Shown one piece after another: positions 10,979-19,765 of a DNA stretch of 64,000 nt. Source of the stretch: CAVQCX01 sp963711095 (lineage in GTDB: Bacteria; Pseudomonadota; Gammaproteobacteria; Chromatiales; Chromatiaceae); contig CAVQCX010000004.1 of the NCBI GenBank assembly GCA_963711095.1, positions 61,872 to 125,871 on the forward strand, read 5' to 3'. Numbering within the stretch: position 1 is the first letter of the stretch; every line of letters begins with the position of its first letter. Under the pieces are notes generated by a model. The model worked only from the letters and a program-made list of their open reading frames with translations, searched no databases and had not been told where the DNA came from. The position numbers and the translations under genes were made by a program.

Positions 10979-12310
10979 TCAGTCTGGGTCGATATCGCTG
11001 GGATGGGCCCAGAGATCGTGCTCGTCCGAGCCGTTGATCTCGACCTCCACGAAATCGCCCGGATCCAGCTCCCAGGCCCCTGGGATGTACACCAGACCGT
11101 CGATCTCCGGCGCATCCCCGGCACTGCGCGCGATCACCTGGTCCTCCTCGACCGAGTCCACCAGCACGATCCGACGCGAGCCTACCTTGGCGGCCAGCCG
11201 CTCGGCACTGATCGTCGCCTGGACCTCCATGAGCCGCTCCCGGCGCGCCTCCTTTTCCTGGTCCGGCACCCGACCCGGCAGCTCATTGGCCGCGGCGCCT
11301 GCCACGGGCGAGTAGGTGAAGCAGCCGACGCGATCCAGCCTGGCCTCGCGCAGGAACGCCAGCAGTTCCTCGAAGTCCTGCTCGGTCTCGCCGGGGAAGC
11401 CGACGATGAAGGTGCTGCGCAGGCTGAGCTCCGGGCAAATCGCGCGCCAGGCCCGGATACGCTCCAGGGCCTTCTCGGCAGCGGCGGGACGCTTCATGGC
11501 GCGCAGGATGCGCTCGCTGGCATGTTGCAGGGGCACATCCAGGTAGGGAAGCAGATGGCCCTCGGCCATCAGCGGGATCAGCTCGTCGACGTGCGGATAG
11601 GGGTAGACATAGTGCAGCCTGACCCAGACCGGCAGCTCGCCCAGGGCCCGCACCAGCTCGTGGATGCGGGTCTTGAGCGGCCGCCCGTTCCAGAAGTCCG
11701 GGCGATACCTGAGGTCCAGGCCGTAGGCGCTGGTGTCCTGGGACACCACCAGCAGCTCACGCACGCCTGCCGCCACCAGACGCTCGGCCTCGCCCAGCAC
11801 CTCACCGATGGGGCGGCTCACCAGGTCACCGCGCAGCGCCGGAATGATGCAGAAGGTGCAGCGGTGGTTGCAGCCCTCGGAGATCTTGAGATACGCGTAG
11901 TGCCTGGGCGTGAGCCTGATCCCCTGGGGCGGCACGAGGCTGAGATAGGGGTCGTGGGGCTTGGGGATCTGGGCGTGGACGGCCGCCATGACCGCCTCGT
12001 AGGCATGGGGCCCGGTGACGGCCAGCACCCCCGGATGGGCGGTCCGCACCTCCGCCTCCCGAGCCCCCAGGCAGCCGGTCACGACCACCCGTCCGTTCTC
12101 CGCAAGCGCCTCTCCGATGGCGTCCAGCGACTCCTCGACCGCCGCATCGATGAAGCCGCAGGTGTTGACGATCACCAGATCGGCCCCGTCATAGCTCGGT
12201 GAGACCCCATAGCCCTCGGCGCGCAGCTGACTGAGGATGCGCTCGGAGTCCACCAGATTCTTGGGGCAGCCGAGGCTGACGAAACCTATGCGCGGCGGGT
12301 CATCGGTCAT
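10979..12310 (-). CDS. rimO: ribosomal protein S12 methylthiotransferase RimO
   Basis: 443 residues. Radical-SAM enzyme that adds a methylthio group to the conserved Asp of ribosomal protein S12. The N-terminal UPF0004 domain supplies Cys15 (SLGCPKN), Cys51 and Cys80 for one iron-sulfur cluster. The radical SAM site is CNHRCTFC (Cys147, 151, 154). A C-terminal TRAM domain ends the protein. SLGCPKNLVDSE and EGCNHRCTFCIIP distinguish RimO from MiaB. It is 63 nt downstream of the CnoX-like gene. Confidence 0.96.
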   Translation of the reverse strand: MTDDPPRIGFVSLGCPKNLVDSERILSQLRAEGYGVSPSYDGADLVIVNTCGFIDAAVEESLDAIGEALAENGRVVVTGCLGAREAEVRTAHPGVLAVTGPHAYEAVMAAVHAQIPKPHDPYLSLVPPQGIRLTPRHYAYLKISEGCNHRCTFCIIPALRGDLVSRPIGEVLGEAERLVAAGVRELLVVSQDTSAYGLDLRYRPDFWNGRPLKTRIHELVRALGELPVWVRLHYVYPYPHVDELIPLMAEGHLLPYLDVPLQHASERILRAMKRPAAAEKALERIRAWRAICPELSLRSTFIVGFPGETEQDFEELLAFLREARLDRVGCFTYSPVAGAAANELPGRVPDQEKEARRERLMEVQATISAERLAAKVGSRRIVLVDSVEEDQVIARSAGDAPEIDGLVYIPGAWELDPGDFVEVEINGSDEHDLWAHPSDIDPD

Positions 12311-12373
12311 GGGGATTGGACGGTTGGTCGCGGGTAGCGGGGGCAGCGGTCAGCCGAGCGCGAACCGCTTCGA

Positions 12374-13240
12374 TCAATGCGCCAGGCGAAACATCTCGGC
12401 CCGGCCGCGCTTGACCAGGTCCGGACGCTCGCCCTCCAGCAGCTCGAGCAGTGCCAGAAGCCCCTCGCGCGCCCGCCCACGCCCGAGCCCCGGTGCTCGG
12501 TGCAGCACCTCCAGCAGCTGCGCCAGACCGCCCTCGTAGTCGTCGGCGAGCACGCTGAGGGCCGCCAGCCGGTAGCGGGCGTCGCAATCGTCCGGGGCCG
12601 ATTCGATCATCGCGCGCAGCGCCGGGGCCTCCGGCGCACCCTCCGCCGCCAGCATCAGTCCGAGGTGCCCCCTGAGACGCCCGATCTCCGGCTCGCCGCG
12701 CAACACTTCGGGCAAGGCATCGAGCAAGGCGTAGGCGTCGCCGTTACGCCCCAGCCGCATCAGCAGCTTCGCCATGCTGAGTGGCAGCGCGGGCTCCTCG
12801 GGCTGCGCCATCGCGGCCTCGGCCAAAATGCGTAGGGCGCCGTCGGCGTCGCCGCCCTCCCAGGCGGCCAGCGCCTGTGCCTGGACCGCCCCGGGGCGGG
12901 TGCCCAGGTGACGCTCGACGATGCGCCGGTAATCCGCCTCAGGCTGCATGCCGCGCACCTCCTCGACCACCTGAGCGTGACGAAACAGCTTGAAGGAGGG
13001 CAGGCTGCGCACGCCATAGGCCTCGGCCAGGCGCCGCTCCCGATCGGTGTTCACGGTCACCAGCAGAAACCGCCCGCCATACTCCCGGGCGAGATGCGCG
13101 AGCAGCTCGCGCTGGCGCAGCGAAGGCCCGGCCCGGGGCGACCAGAAGTCGACCAGCACCAGTCCGCGGCGCGAGTTCTCCAGCACCAGGTCGGCAAAGT
13201 TCTCGCCGGTGCCCTCCAGGATAAACGCCGGCGCACCCAT
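12374..13240 (-). CDS. cnoX: thioredoxin-fold/TPR co-chaperone, CnoX (YbbN)-like, lacking redox cysteines
   Basis: 288 residues: a thioredoxin fold (about 10-110) followed by TPR-like helices. At the active-site position, WCGPC of thioredoxin is replaced by RAGPS (36-40 in DFWSPRAGPSL), so both cysteines are gone. The cis-proline region (RSLPSFKLF, near 80) is kept. E. coli CnoX also lacks the full CxxC and acts as a bleach-activated holdase that hands substrates to GroEL and DnaK. Here even the single Cys of the E. coli motif is missing, so disulfide exchange at this site is not possible. Its start overlaps the stop of the upstream gene by one base. Confidence 0.85.
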   Translation of the reverse strand: MGAPAFILEGTGENFADLVLENSRRGLVLVDFWSPRAGPSLRQRELLAHLAREYGGRFLLVTVNTDRERRLAEAYGVRSLPSFKLFRHAQVVEEVRGMQPEADYRRIVERHLGTRPGAVQAQALAAWEGGDADGALRILAEAAMAQPEEPALPLSMAKLLMRLGRNGDAYALLDALPEVLRGEPEIGRLRGHLGLMLAAEGAPEAPALRAMIESAPDDCDARYRLAALSVLADDYEGGLAQLLEVLHRAPGLGRGRAREGLLALLELLEGERPDLVKRGRAEMFRLAH

Positions 13241-13593
13241 CAGGTGCCGCCCCCACCGCCGCCTCGGAGCAGGTCCATGACCGAGAGTCCGCCGGCCTCC
13301 GGCCCCAGCTCCACGACGATGGTCTCCTCCAGGGCCATGTCGCCGTTGGCAATGTGCGGGAGCAACTGCTCGGCGATCTGGAGCACGATCAGCATCCCGC
13401 GGCGGTCCCGGTCGTCGCCGTCCGGGATGGACTCGATCCGGCCGTGCAGCTCGGCGACATAGCCCCGGAACGCTTGCCCCTGGCCGGCGAGATCCAGACG
13501 GCGAAACTCCGGCGTAAAGGTGAGGTGCAGCTCCCGACCCGGGCCGTCCGGCCGGTCCAGAGCTCCGATCGTGAGAGGGCCTTCGATCAACAT
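13240..13593 (-). CDS. hypothetical protein
   Basis: 117 residues, not recognised. It is acidic and soluble, predicted mainly beta then helix, and ends with a run of six glycines. There is no signal peptide or membrane segment. The stop overlaps the start of the CnoX-like gene (TGATG), so the two are translationally coupled and may act together. No catalytic motif was seen. Confidence 0.65.
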   Translation of the reverse strand: MLIEGPLTIGALDRPDGPGRELHLTFTPEFRRLDLAGQGQAFRGYVAELHGRIESIPDGDDRDRRGMLIVLQIAEQLLPHIANGDMALEETIVVELGPEAGGLSVMDLLRGGGGGGT

Positions 13594-13922
13594 GGGTGGC
13601 TTGCCATGATTTGCAGTGCGCCGACTACGGCAGGTCGGGTCAGTCTAATATGCCCTGCCCGAAGGAAAAAGCACGCCCGGGCAATCACTTGGAAACGAAG
13701 AGGGAAATCCCCCCTGCGTTGCGGGAGTCAAGCAGTGCCGGCCGCCGTTGTCACCCCCCGGTCACCTGTGCCAAGATCTGCTTAGACGTGGAGGGAATTC
13801 GACCCGCCGTGAGCCGGAGAGCCGCTTTCGCAAGCTGCAAAGCGGCGCGCATCCGCCAGGTCTTTCCTCCGGCAATATCACCCGAGCCCGACGCCGATCG
13901 GCAGCCGTCGGGGGCAGACACC
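13594..13922. other. intergenic between divergent genes
   Basis: About 330 bases between the minus-strand hypothetical gene and a small plus-strand gene. Both promoters presumably lie here; CTAATATG near 13,650 is the most promoter-like AT-rich stretch. No hairpin terminator or RNA family was recognised. Confidence 0.4.
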
Positions 13923-14063
13923 ATGAAAAACTGCAAGCTGTGTGGGTTCAGCAAGATCTGCAACGACCTGCCCGGCATCTGCATCATCATGCAGTTCGCC
14001 GCGGTCGCGATCCTGGTGGGCTCCCTGGCCTACCTGTTCATCTCCCAGGAGCTTCTCCGGTAA
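13923..14063 (+). CDS. small cysteine-rich membrane protein
   Basis: 46 residues from ATG 13923. The N-terminus carries four cysteines (Cys4, Cys7, Cys13 and one near 20) in MKNCKLCGFSKICNDLPG, followed by one hydrophobic helix (about 22-42) and a short tail. This could be a one-helix protein with a small cytoplasmic metal or iron-sulfur motif, but no family is recognised. The frame is open well upstream, yet only this part looks like a real protein. Confidence 0.5.
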   Translation: MKNCKLCGFSKICNDLPGICIIMQFAAVAILVGSLAYLFISQELLR

Positions 14064-14071
14064 CGGTCAGG

Positions 14072-14254
14072 TCAGTCGGCGGATCCGGGGGGCTTCCGAG
14101 CCGGCATATGCCCGAAGCGCGGCGCTCTCGGCGACTGCTCCTCGCGCTCGGCAGCAAGCAGCAGCATGACCTCCTCGAGAGTCAGCTCCTGGACATCGTA
14201 GAGTGGCGGAGCTTCGGCCCTGGCAGCGCCCTCGGCGCATTTCTGGGTGGCCAT
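14072..14254 (-). CDS. small hypothetical protein
   Basis: 60 residues from ATG 14254, preceded by a good CCAGGAG ribosome-binding site 8 nt upstream, which decides this start over an upstream ATG. It starts MATQKCAEGAARAEAPP, has an acidic helix (ELTLEEVMLLLAAEREEQS) and a basic tail. No family is recognised. It is convergent with the small membrane protein gene at 13,923, 8 nt away. Confidence 0.45.
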   Translation of the reverse strand: MATQKCAEGAARAEAPPLYDVQELTLEEVMLLLAAEREEQSPRAPRFGHMPARKPPGSAD

Positions 14255-14394
14255 TAGACAAACTCCTGGTGGCTCAATCACAGGCTAGGCCGCCCCCGGG
14301 AGCGAGGTAAAGAGACGGACGCGGACGAGGAGACCTGGGTCGCAAAGCATCCGACAGCCGGTCGGTTTGACGGCGCAAGCGGCATCGGCTAGAG

Positions 14395-14600
14395 TCCATG
14401 CAGCTTGAGGTGCCCGGGCCGTCCTGCCCGGGTTAAACGGGAAGCCGGTACGCGACCAGACGTGCCATGCCGGCACTGCCCCCGCAACGGTATGCAAGGT
14501 CAAGGACCGGCATCGCGCCACTGAGCGTCCGCTCGGGAAGGCGCCGGCCCCGGGTAAGCCCCGCCTTGCGAGTCCGGAGACCGGCCTCCAGCGACACCAA
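14395..14600 (+). ncRNA. cobalamin (AdoCbl) riboswitch
   Basis: The conserved blocks occur in order: GTTAAACGGGAAGCCGGT near 14,433-14,450; the central B12-box region GCCGGCACTGCCCCCGCAAC (about 14,470-14,490); GCCACTG followed by CTCGGGAAGGC; and AGTCCGGAGACCGGCC near 14,571-14,587. It lies just upstream of a BtuB-like receptor and a cob(I)alamin adenosyltransferase. Known riboswitches of this class lower expression of uptake genes when adenosylcobalamin is bound. Exact ends are estimated. Confidence 0.93.
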
Positions 14601-14716
14601 TCTGGCGTTGCGGAGGGCGACACCGGTGCTGATTGTCGGCACACCGCCGCCCGCCGCGTGCGCCCGCTGCACCCCTTCCCTCGCGACGCCCTACCCCCGG
14701 ACCCGGAGGGAGGACA

Positions 14717-16873
14717 ATGCGCCGTCGAGACCTGCTCTGGCTGGCCCTGGCCTGGTCCAGCGCCCAGAGCGCCGAACAGCCCACCACCCTCGAGCCGCTG
14801 CTGGTCAGCACCCAGCGCACTGAGACCCCGGCCGCGACCGCTCCGGTGGGCATCACGGTCATCGATCGCGAGGAGATCCGGCGCAGCGGGGCCCGCAACC
14901 TCGCGGAGCTGCTCGGCGCACGCGCCGGGATCCACGTCGCCGATCTGTACGGCGACGGCGTGAGCGCAACCATCGACATGCGCGGCTTCGGCCAGACCGC
15001 CGGCTCCAACACCCTGATCCTGGTGGACGGGCGTCGTCTGAACAACAGCAGCGACATCGCCCCGCCGGCGCTGGCACAGATCGACCTCGACGACGTGCAG
15101 CGCATCGAGATCGTGCGCGGCAGCGCCGGCGTGCTCTACGGCAACCAGGCCGTCGGGGGGATGGTGAACATCATCACCCGCACGCCGACCCGCAGCTACG
15201 CCGAGCTGCGCCTGGAGAGCGGCAGCTACGACGGGCGCGGCTATCGGGTGCGCACAGCCCTGGGAGACGGCACCCGTGGCGCTGAGGTCTGGGCCTCGCG
15301 CCGCAGCTCGGACAACTACCGCGCCAATAACCGGACCGAGGTCGAGCGCTACGGCACCAAGCTTCAGAGCGGCGACGACTGGGGCCGGATATCGGTGGAG
15401 GCCGAGCACACCCGGACCGACCAGCAGCTGCCCGGATCGCTGTTCGCCTCGGAGATCGACGCCGGACCGACCCAGGTGCATCGGGAGCTCGCCCGCATCC
15501 GCCAGGCATACGGCCTGCCGCGCTCCCTGCTTGGGCCACTCCGGGCGTCCGGCCTGGCCGGGGTGGGCGCCCAGCTTGCCCTGATCCGCAGCCTGGAGGG
15601 GCTGCCCGGCGCGCTGGCAGACGACCTGCTGGGCGCCGACCCGCGCGGGTCCGCACCGGACTACGCCGGAGACTTCAGCGACGGTGCGGAAGATGTGCTG
15701 CGCCTCGCCCTTCGCCAGGCGTTGGCCGAGGGCTGGCGCCTGGAGACCGAGATCAGCCGACGCGAGGAGCACCGCGACTTCCAGATCAGCTTCCGCGGCT
15801 ATCCCGGCAGCCCCTCGACCCAGGACCGCACCACCGACACCCTCGGCCCGCGCCTGGTCGGCCAGCTCAGCCCCGGCGACCATAGCCTGCACCTGACGCT
15901 CGGCGCGGACTGGGAGCACACCGACTATGGGCTGCGCACCGCGTTCGGCCCCCAGGGGGTGGAGCAGACCATCGGCGGCGTTTACCTGCAGACCACCACG
16001 CAGCTGGGGGATACCTGGACAGTCACCGCGGGGATGCGCCGCGGCTGGGTCGACAATCACATCACCCAGCAGCGGACCCTCAGCCTGGCCGGCCGGGCGC
16101 TGAACATTCTCGAGCCATACGACCTGCCGGACGCGCTGACCGCGGCCTCCCTGGGGGTCTCCTGGGCCCCGGCCCCGCCCTGGCGGCTGTTCGTGCGGGC
16201 CAACCAGAACTTTCGCTTCGCCACCGTGGACGAGCACACCAACCCCGTCTCCGGCCAGCCGGTGGGCCTGAACGACCAGACCGGGATCTCCTACGAGACC
16301 GGCGCCAGCCTGCGCTGGCCGGACGGGCATGCCGATCTCAGCCTCTATCGCCTGGACCTCGACAACGAGATCAGCTTCGACTCCTCGGGCTACTACAACA
16401 TCAACCTGGAGCGCACCCAGCGCCAGGGGCTCAGCCTGGAGGCACAATGGTCTCCGGCCCGCGGCTGGCGGGTCGGCGGGGACTATGCCTACACCTCGGC
16501 GGCGATCACCGACGGTCCCTTCGCGGGCAATGACACACCGCTGGTGCCCCGACAGACGGGCAGGCTGTTCGTGGAGAAGGATCTGCCCGGGGGCTGGACG
16601 GTCAATACCGAGGCGCTGGGCGTCGGCGGCCAGGTGCTGGGCGGGGATTTCGCAAACCGCTTCCCGCGGCTGGACCCCTATAGCCTGGTCAACCTCTGCC
16701 TGAGCTACCGCAAAGGACCCTTGAGCCTGAGCCTGCGGGGCAACAACCTGCTGGATGAGCGCTACAGCCAGTCCGGCGCCGTCGGCTACGACGCCTCTTA
16801 CACTCTGCGCGACGCCTATTTTCCGGCGCCGGGGCGCAACTTCTCCGTCCAGGCCGGGTATCATTTCGACTGA
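14717..16873 (+). CDS. btuB: TonB-dependent outer-membrane receptor, BtuB-like (vitamin B12 uptake)
   Basis: 718 residues from ATG 14717, with GGAGGGAGGAC just before it. A short signal peptide (to about 19) is followed by a TonB-box-like PLLVSTQR, a plug domain (IDREEIRRSGARNLAELL, VDGRRLNN, IEIVRGSAGVLYGNQAVGG) and a long beta-barrel, ending in an aromatic residue plus Asp (AGYHFD). The cobalamin riboswitch directly upstream and the adenosyltransferase directly downstream make corrinoid the likely substrate. No btuFCD transporter is in view. Confidence 0.9.
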   Translation: MRRRDLLWLALAWSSAQSAEQPTTLEPLLVSTQRTETPAATAPVGITVIDREEIRRSGARNLAELLGARAGIHVADLYGDGVSATIDMRGFGQTAGSNTLILVDGRRLNNSSDIAPPALAQIDLDDVQRIEIVRGSAGVLYGNQAVGGMVNIITRTPTRSYAELRLESGSYDGRGYRVRTALGDGTRGAEVWASRRSSDNYRANNRTEVERYGTKLQSGDDWGRISVEAEHTRTDQQLPGSLFASEIDAGPTQVHRELARIRQAYGLPRSLLGPLRASGLAGVGAQLALIRSLEGLPGALADDLLGADPRGSAPDYAGDFSDGAEDVLRLALRQALAEGWRLETEISRREEHRDFQISFRGYPGSPSTQDRTTDTLGPRLVGQLSPGDHSLHLTLGADWEHTDYGLRTAFGPQGVEQTIGGVYLQTTTQLGDTWTVTAGMRRGWVDNHITQQRTLSLAGRALNILEPYDLPDALTAASLGVSWAPAPPWRLFVRANQNFRFATVDEHTNPVSGQPVGLNDQTGISYETGASLRWPDGHADLSLYRLDLDNEISFDSSGYYNINLERTQRQGLSLEAQWSPARGWRVGGDYAYTSAAITDGPFAGNDTPLVPRQTGRLFVEKDLPGGWTVNTEALGVGGQVLGGDFANRFPRLDPYSLVNLCLSYRKGPLSLSLRGNNLLDERYSQSGAVGYDASYTLRDAYFPAPGRNFSVQAGYHFD

Positions 16874-16899
16874 GCCCCGCCGAGCCTCCCCTGAGACCC

Positions 16900-17457
16900 A
16901 TGTCCAACCGGCTGACCCGCATCTACACCCGCACCGGCGACAACGGCTCCACCGGGCTCGCCGACGGCTCGCGCCTCGACAAGGACAGCCCGCGGGTCGA
17001 GGCGATCGGCGCTCTGGACGAGCTCAACAGCCTGATCGGGGTGGTCTTGGCCCAGGACCCGGCCGAGCCCCTCAGCGCCATGCTCGGCGAGATCCAGCAC
17101 CGGCTGTTCGACCTGGGCGGCGAGCTCTCCCTGCCGGGCCTCAGGCTGCTGCCGGAGACCGCTGCGGCGCGGCTGGAGCAGCAGCTGGACGGGCTCAATG
17201 CCGGGCTGCCGGCGCTGCGCGAGTTCGTGCTGCCCGGTGGGCCGGCCGCGGCCGCCCACTGCCATCAGGCCCGTACCGTCTGCCGCCGGGCGGAGCGCCG
17301 GCTGGTCAGCCTCGCCCGGACCGAGCCGGTCGGCCCGGGCGCGCTGCAATTTCTCAACCGTCTCTCGGACCTGCTGTTCGTCATGGCGCGCACCCTGGCG
17401 CGCGCGGCGGGCAATCCGGAGGTCGGCTGGGACAAGCCCGAGCCCCCCGCTGCATGA
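16900..17457 (+). CDS. cob(I)alamin adenosyltransferase, PduO/MmaB type
   Basis: 185 residues. Transfers the adenosyl group of ATP to Co(I) corrinoid to make coenzyme B12. The ATP-binding N-terminus reads IYTRTGDNGSTGLADGSR, and the conserved CRRAERRLV helix lies near residue 127. This is the PduO-type fold, unrelated to the P-loop CobA type. It lies 26 nt after the btuB-like gene and probably shares riboswitch control. Its stop overlaps the next start by four bases (ATGA). Confidence 0.94.
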   Translation: MSNRLTRIYTRTGDNGSTGLADGSRLDKDSPRVEAIGALDELNSLIGVVLAQDPAEPLSAMLGEIQHRLFDLGGELSLPGLRLLPETAAARLEQQLDGLNAGLPALREFVLPGGPAAAAHCHQARTVCRRAERRLVSLARTEPVGPGALQFLNRLSDLLFVMARTLARAAGNPEVGWDKPEPPAA

Positions 17458-18219
17458 AGGCGCCTGTGGTTGTGATCGGCATCGGCGAGATCGGAGCGGT
17501 GCTCGCGCGCGCCCTGCTGCGCGACGGCCATCCGGTGTTTCCGGTCACCCGCGCCATCGCGCTGGACGATGCCGCCCAGGCCTGCCCGGCACCCCTGATG
17601 GTGGTCTGTGCGGTCGCCGAGCCGGACCTCCAGCCGCTGCTCGCCGCCCTGCCTGCACCCTGGGCGAAGCGGCTCTGCCTGGTCCAGAACGAGCTGCTGC
17701 CCGCCGACTGGGCGGCCTTTCCGAATCCGACCGTGATCTCGATCTGGTTCGAGAAAAAGCGCGGCCAGGACGTGAAGGTCATCATCCCCTCGCCGGTCCA
17801 CGGCCCGCACGCCAGGGTGCTGGCGCAGGCGTTGGAGGGCATAGGCATCCCGGCCCGCGTCCTGGCGAGTCCCGAGGCGCTGCTGTTCGAGCTGGTGGTC
17901 AAGAACCTCTACATCCTCACCAGCAACATCGCGGGTCTGTTGGTCGGCGGCACGGTGGGCGAAGCTCTGGGCGCATCACGCCCGGCTCGCCACAGACCTG
18001 GCCGAGGACATCATTGACCTGCAGCAAGGCCTGACCGGCAGCAGGCTCGACCGCCCCGCCCTGCTAGCGGCCATGCTGCGCGCCTTCGACGGCGACCCCG
18101 CGCACCGCTGCATGGGGCGCAGCGCCCCGGCGCGGCTGGCCCGCGCCCTGGAGCACGCCGAGCACCTCCGGCTACCGGTGCCCACCCTCAGGGCGATCGC
18201 CGGGCACCGGGCCGACTGA
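17454..18219 (+). CDS. Rossmann-fold reductase-like protein, frameshifted
   Basis: The N-terminal part starts with the dinucleotide-binding motif VVVIGIGEIG (5-14), as in ketopantoate-reductase-like enzymes. The frame read from 17,454 loses sense near 17,970; a single-base change (EAL, then WAHHARLATDL in another frame) restores a coherent reading to the stop at 18,219. Repaired length would be about 255 residues. The change may be a sequencing error or a recent lesion. The ATGA overlap with the adenosyltransferase implies co-expression, but no link to cobalamin can be read from the sequence. Confidence 0.6.
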
Positions 18220-18230
18220 GGGCTGTTGCA

Positions 18231-18677
18231 ATGACTATCCGCCAGGGCTCTACCCGCATCTCGCCCGGCAGCCGCGTGACCCTGCATCTTGCGCTGAGCC
18301 TCGCCGACGGCACCGAGGCGCTCTCGACCTTCGGGGAAGAGCCCCTGAGCTGCATCATCGGCGACGGCACCCTGAGCGAGGGCCTGGAGCTCGCCCTCTA
18401 CGGCCTGCGCGCCGGAGACACCGAGTCCCTGCAGCTGGGCCCCGGACAGGCCTATGGCCTGCCCGACGCGGGTCTGATCCATACCCTGCCCCGATCGGCA
18501 TTTCCCGCGGACCTGGCAGCGGAGCCCGGGCACATCCTGGCGTTCGCCACCGCGTCCGGCGAGGAGACCGCGGGACGCATCGTCGCGGTGCGCGAGGACG
18601 AGGTGGAGGTGGACTTCAACCACCCGCTGGCCGGCCTGCCCCTGCACCTGCGCGCGGAGATCCTGACGGTGGATTGA
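18231..18677 (+). CDS. fkpB: FKBP-type peptidyl-prolyl isomerase, SlpA/FkpB
   Basis: 148 residues. An FKBP fold with the inserted flap typical of SlyD/SlpA proteins: TLHLALSLADGTEALST, IGDGTLSEGLELALYGLRAG and DFNHPLAGLPLHLRAEIL. It lacks the His-rich metal tail of SlyD, so SlpA/FkpB is preferred. In P. aeruginosa and E. coli this gene directly precedes ispH; here the two are about 2 kb apart because of inserted repeats. Confidence 0.92.
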   Translation: MTIRQGSTRISPGSRVTLHLALSLADGTEALSTFGEEPLSCIIGDGTLSEGLELALYGLRAGDTESLQLGPGQAYGLPDAGLIHTLPRSAFPADLAAEPGHILAFATASGEETAGRIVAVREDEVEVDFNHPLAGLPLHLRAEILTVD

Positions 18678-18696
18678 GCCGCGAGCACCAGCCGGG

Positions 18697-19460
18697 GTAG
18701 CCGGGACCGAAATGCCAGTGGCATTTCGCAGCCCGGCGAACGCCCGGCCAGGGATCGCCGGGCTGGGGGTGAGCCGGGACCGAAGTGCCAGTGGCACTTC
18801 GCAGCCCGGCGAACGCCCCGCCAGGGAAGGCGGAGCTGGGGGTGATCGAAGCCTCCGACGCCGCGGCAGGGACGCCTACTCCGTGGTCCCCCGGAACGAC
18901 GGTCGCCGAGAGGGCTCGCCTCCCACAACCAGGGCCCCCTAATGTAGGAGGCCAGCCCTCTGGCCGATCGGACAGAGACCGGCCACCGCATCGCGCCGAG
19001 GGCTGCGCTCCCACAGGGTGAGCCGGGCTGGGGGTGATCGGAACGACGGTCGCCGAGAGGCCTCGCCTCCCACAACCAGGGCCCCCTAAGGTAGGAGGCC
19101 AGCCCTCTGGCCGATCGGACAGAGACCGGCCACCGCATCGCGCCGAGGGCTGCGCTCCCACAGGGTGAGCCGGGCTGGGGGTGATCGAAGCCTCTGACGC
19201 CGCGGCAGGGGTGAGCCGGGACCGAAGTGCCGGTGGCACTTCGCAGCCCGGCGAACGCCCGGCCAGGGATGGCCGGGCTGGGGATTATCGAAGCCGCCGT
19301 TGTTGCGGCAGGACGCCTACTCCATGTTCCCCGGAGCGACAGTCGCCGAGAGGGCTCGCCTCCCACAACCAGGGCCCCCTAATGTAGGAGGCCAGCCCTC
19401 TGGCCGATCGGAACGAGACCGGCCACCGCATCGCGCCGAGGGCGGCGCTCCCACAAGGTG
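18697..19460. repeat. REP-like repeat array I
   Basis: Two repeat types alternate. Type A (starts near 18,697, 18,769 and 19,211) is about 68 bp with two hairpins: an outer GCCGGG/CCCGGC stem enclosing GAAATGCC/GGCATTTC, then GCCCGGCCA/TGGCCGGGC. Type B (about 18,892-19,020, 19,036-19,165 and 19,330-19,456) carries GTAGGAGGCCAGCCCTCTGG and ends with a GCGCTCCCACA hairpin arm; its copies are nearly identical direct repeats. Apparent ORFs here only reflect repeat composition. No transposase is present. Confidence 0.88.
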
Positions 19461-19504
19461 ATTAGGGCCCGGCTCCGAGCCGAGATCGGCCAGAGGCCCC
19501 TCAA

Positions 19505-19765
19505 TCACCTCGCCCAGCGCGGAAACCGCTCGGGGTGCAAAATGATCTCTTCGGTCAGATCGACGTCCAGGTCCGGCCAGTAATAGTGCCCCGGGACCGG
19601 CTCTTCGATGTTCAGTATCTTCCCCACCGGCACCTCCCGGAACCACGGAAAATTCTCATAGGACATGAACAGCTCGTGACCGCGAGCGAGCAGCCAGACA
19701 CCGTGGCTTGAAATGTGGGTCACCTCAATTTGGAAAGTGCTCTTGCCAGGCACGCTGGAGCTCAT
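19505..19765 (-). CDS. DUF2442 domain protein
   Basis: 86 residues from ATG 19765. THISSHGVWLLARGHELFMS, then YENFPWFREVPVGKILNIE and YYWPDLDVDLTEE, match the DUF2442 pattern. Such genes often stand next to DUF4160 genes, an arrangement that has been proposed, without firm proof, to be toxin-antitoxin-like. It overlaps the upstream DUF4160 gene by 41 nt, so the two are probably translated together. The pair is isolated between two repeat arrays. Confidence 0.85.
   Translation of the reverse strand: MSSSVPGKSTFQIEVTHISSHGVWLLARGHELFMSYENFPWFREVPVGKILNIEEPVPGHYYWPDLDVDLTEEIILHPERFPRWAR

Noticed and set aside
14285..16864. 859-residue open frame antisense to the btuB-like gene
   Set aside because: It mirrors a well-supported TonB-dependent receptor in high-GC DNA; the antisense translation is Ala/Gly/Val/Gln-rich with no domain.
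18700..19387. Open frames within the repeat arrays (up to about 300 residues)
   Set aside because: Their translations are periodic copies of the repeats and differ by frame; no start signal or family.
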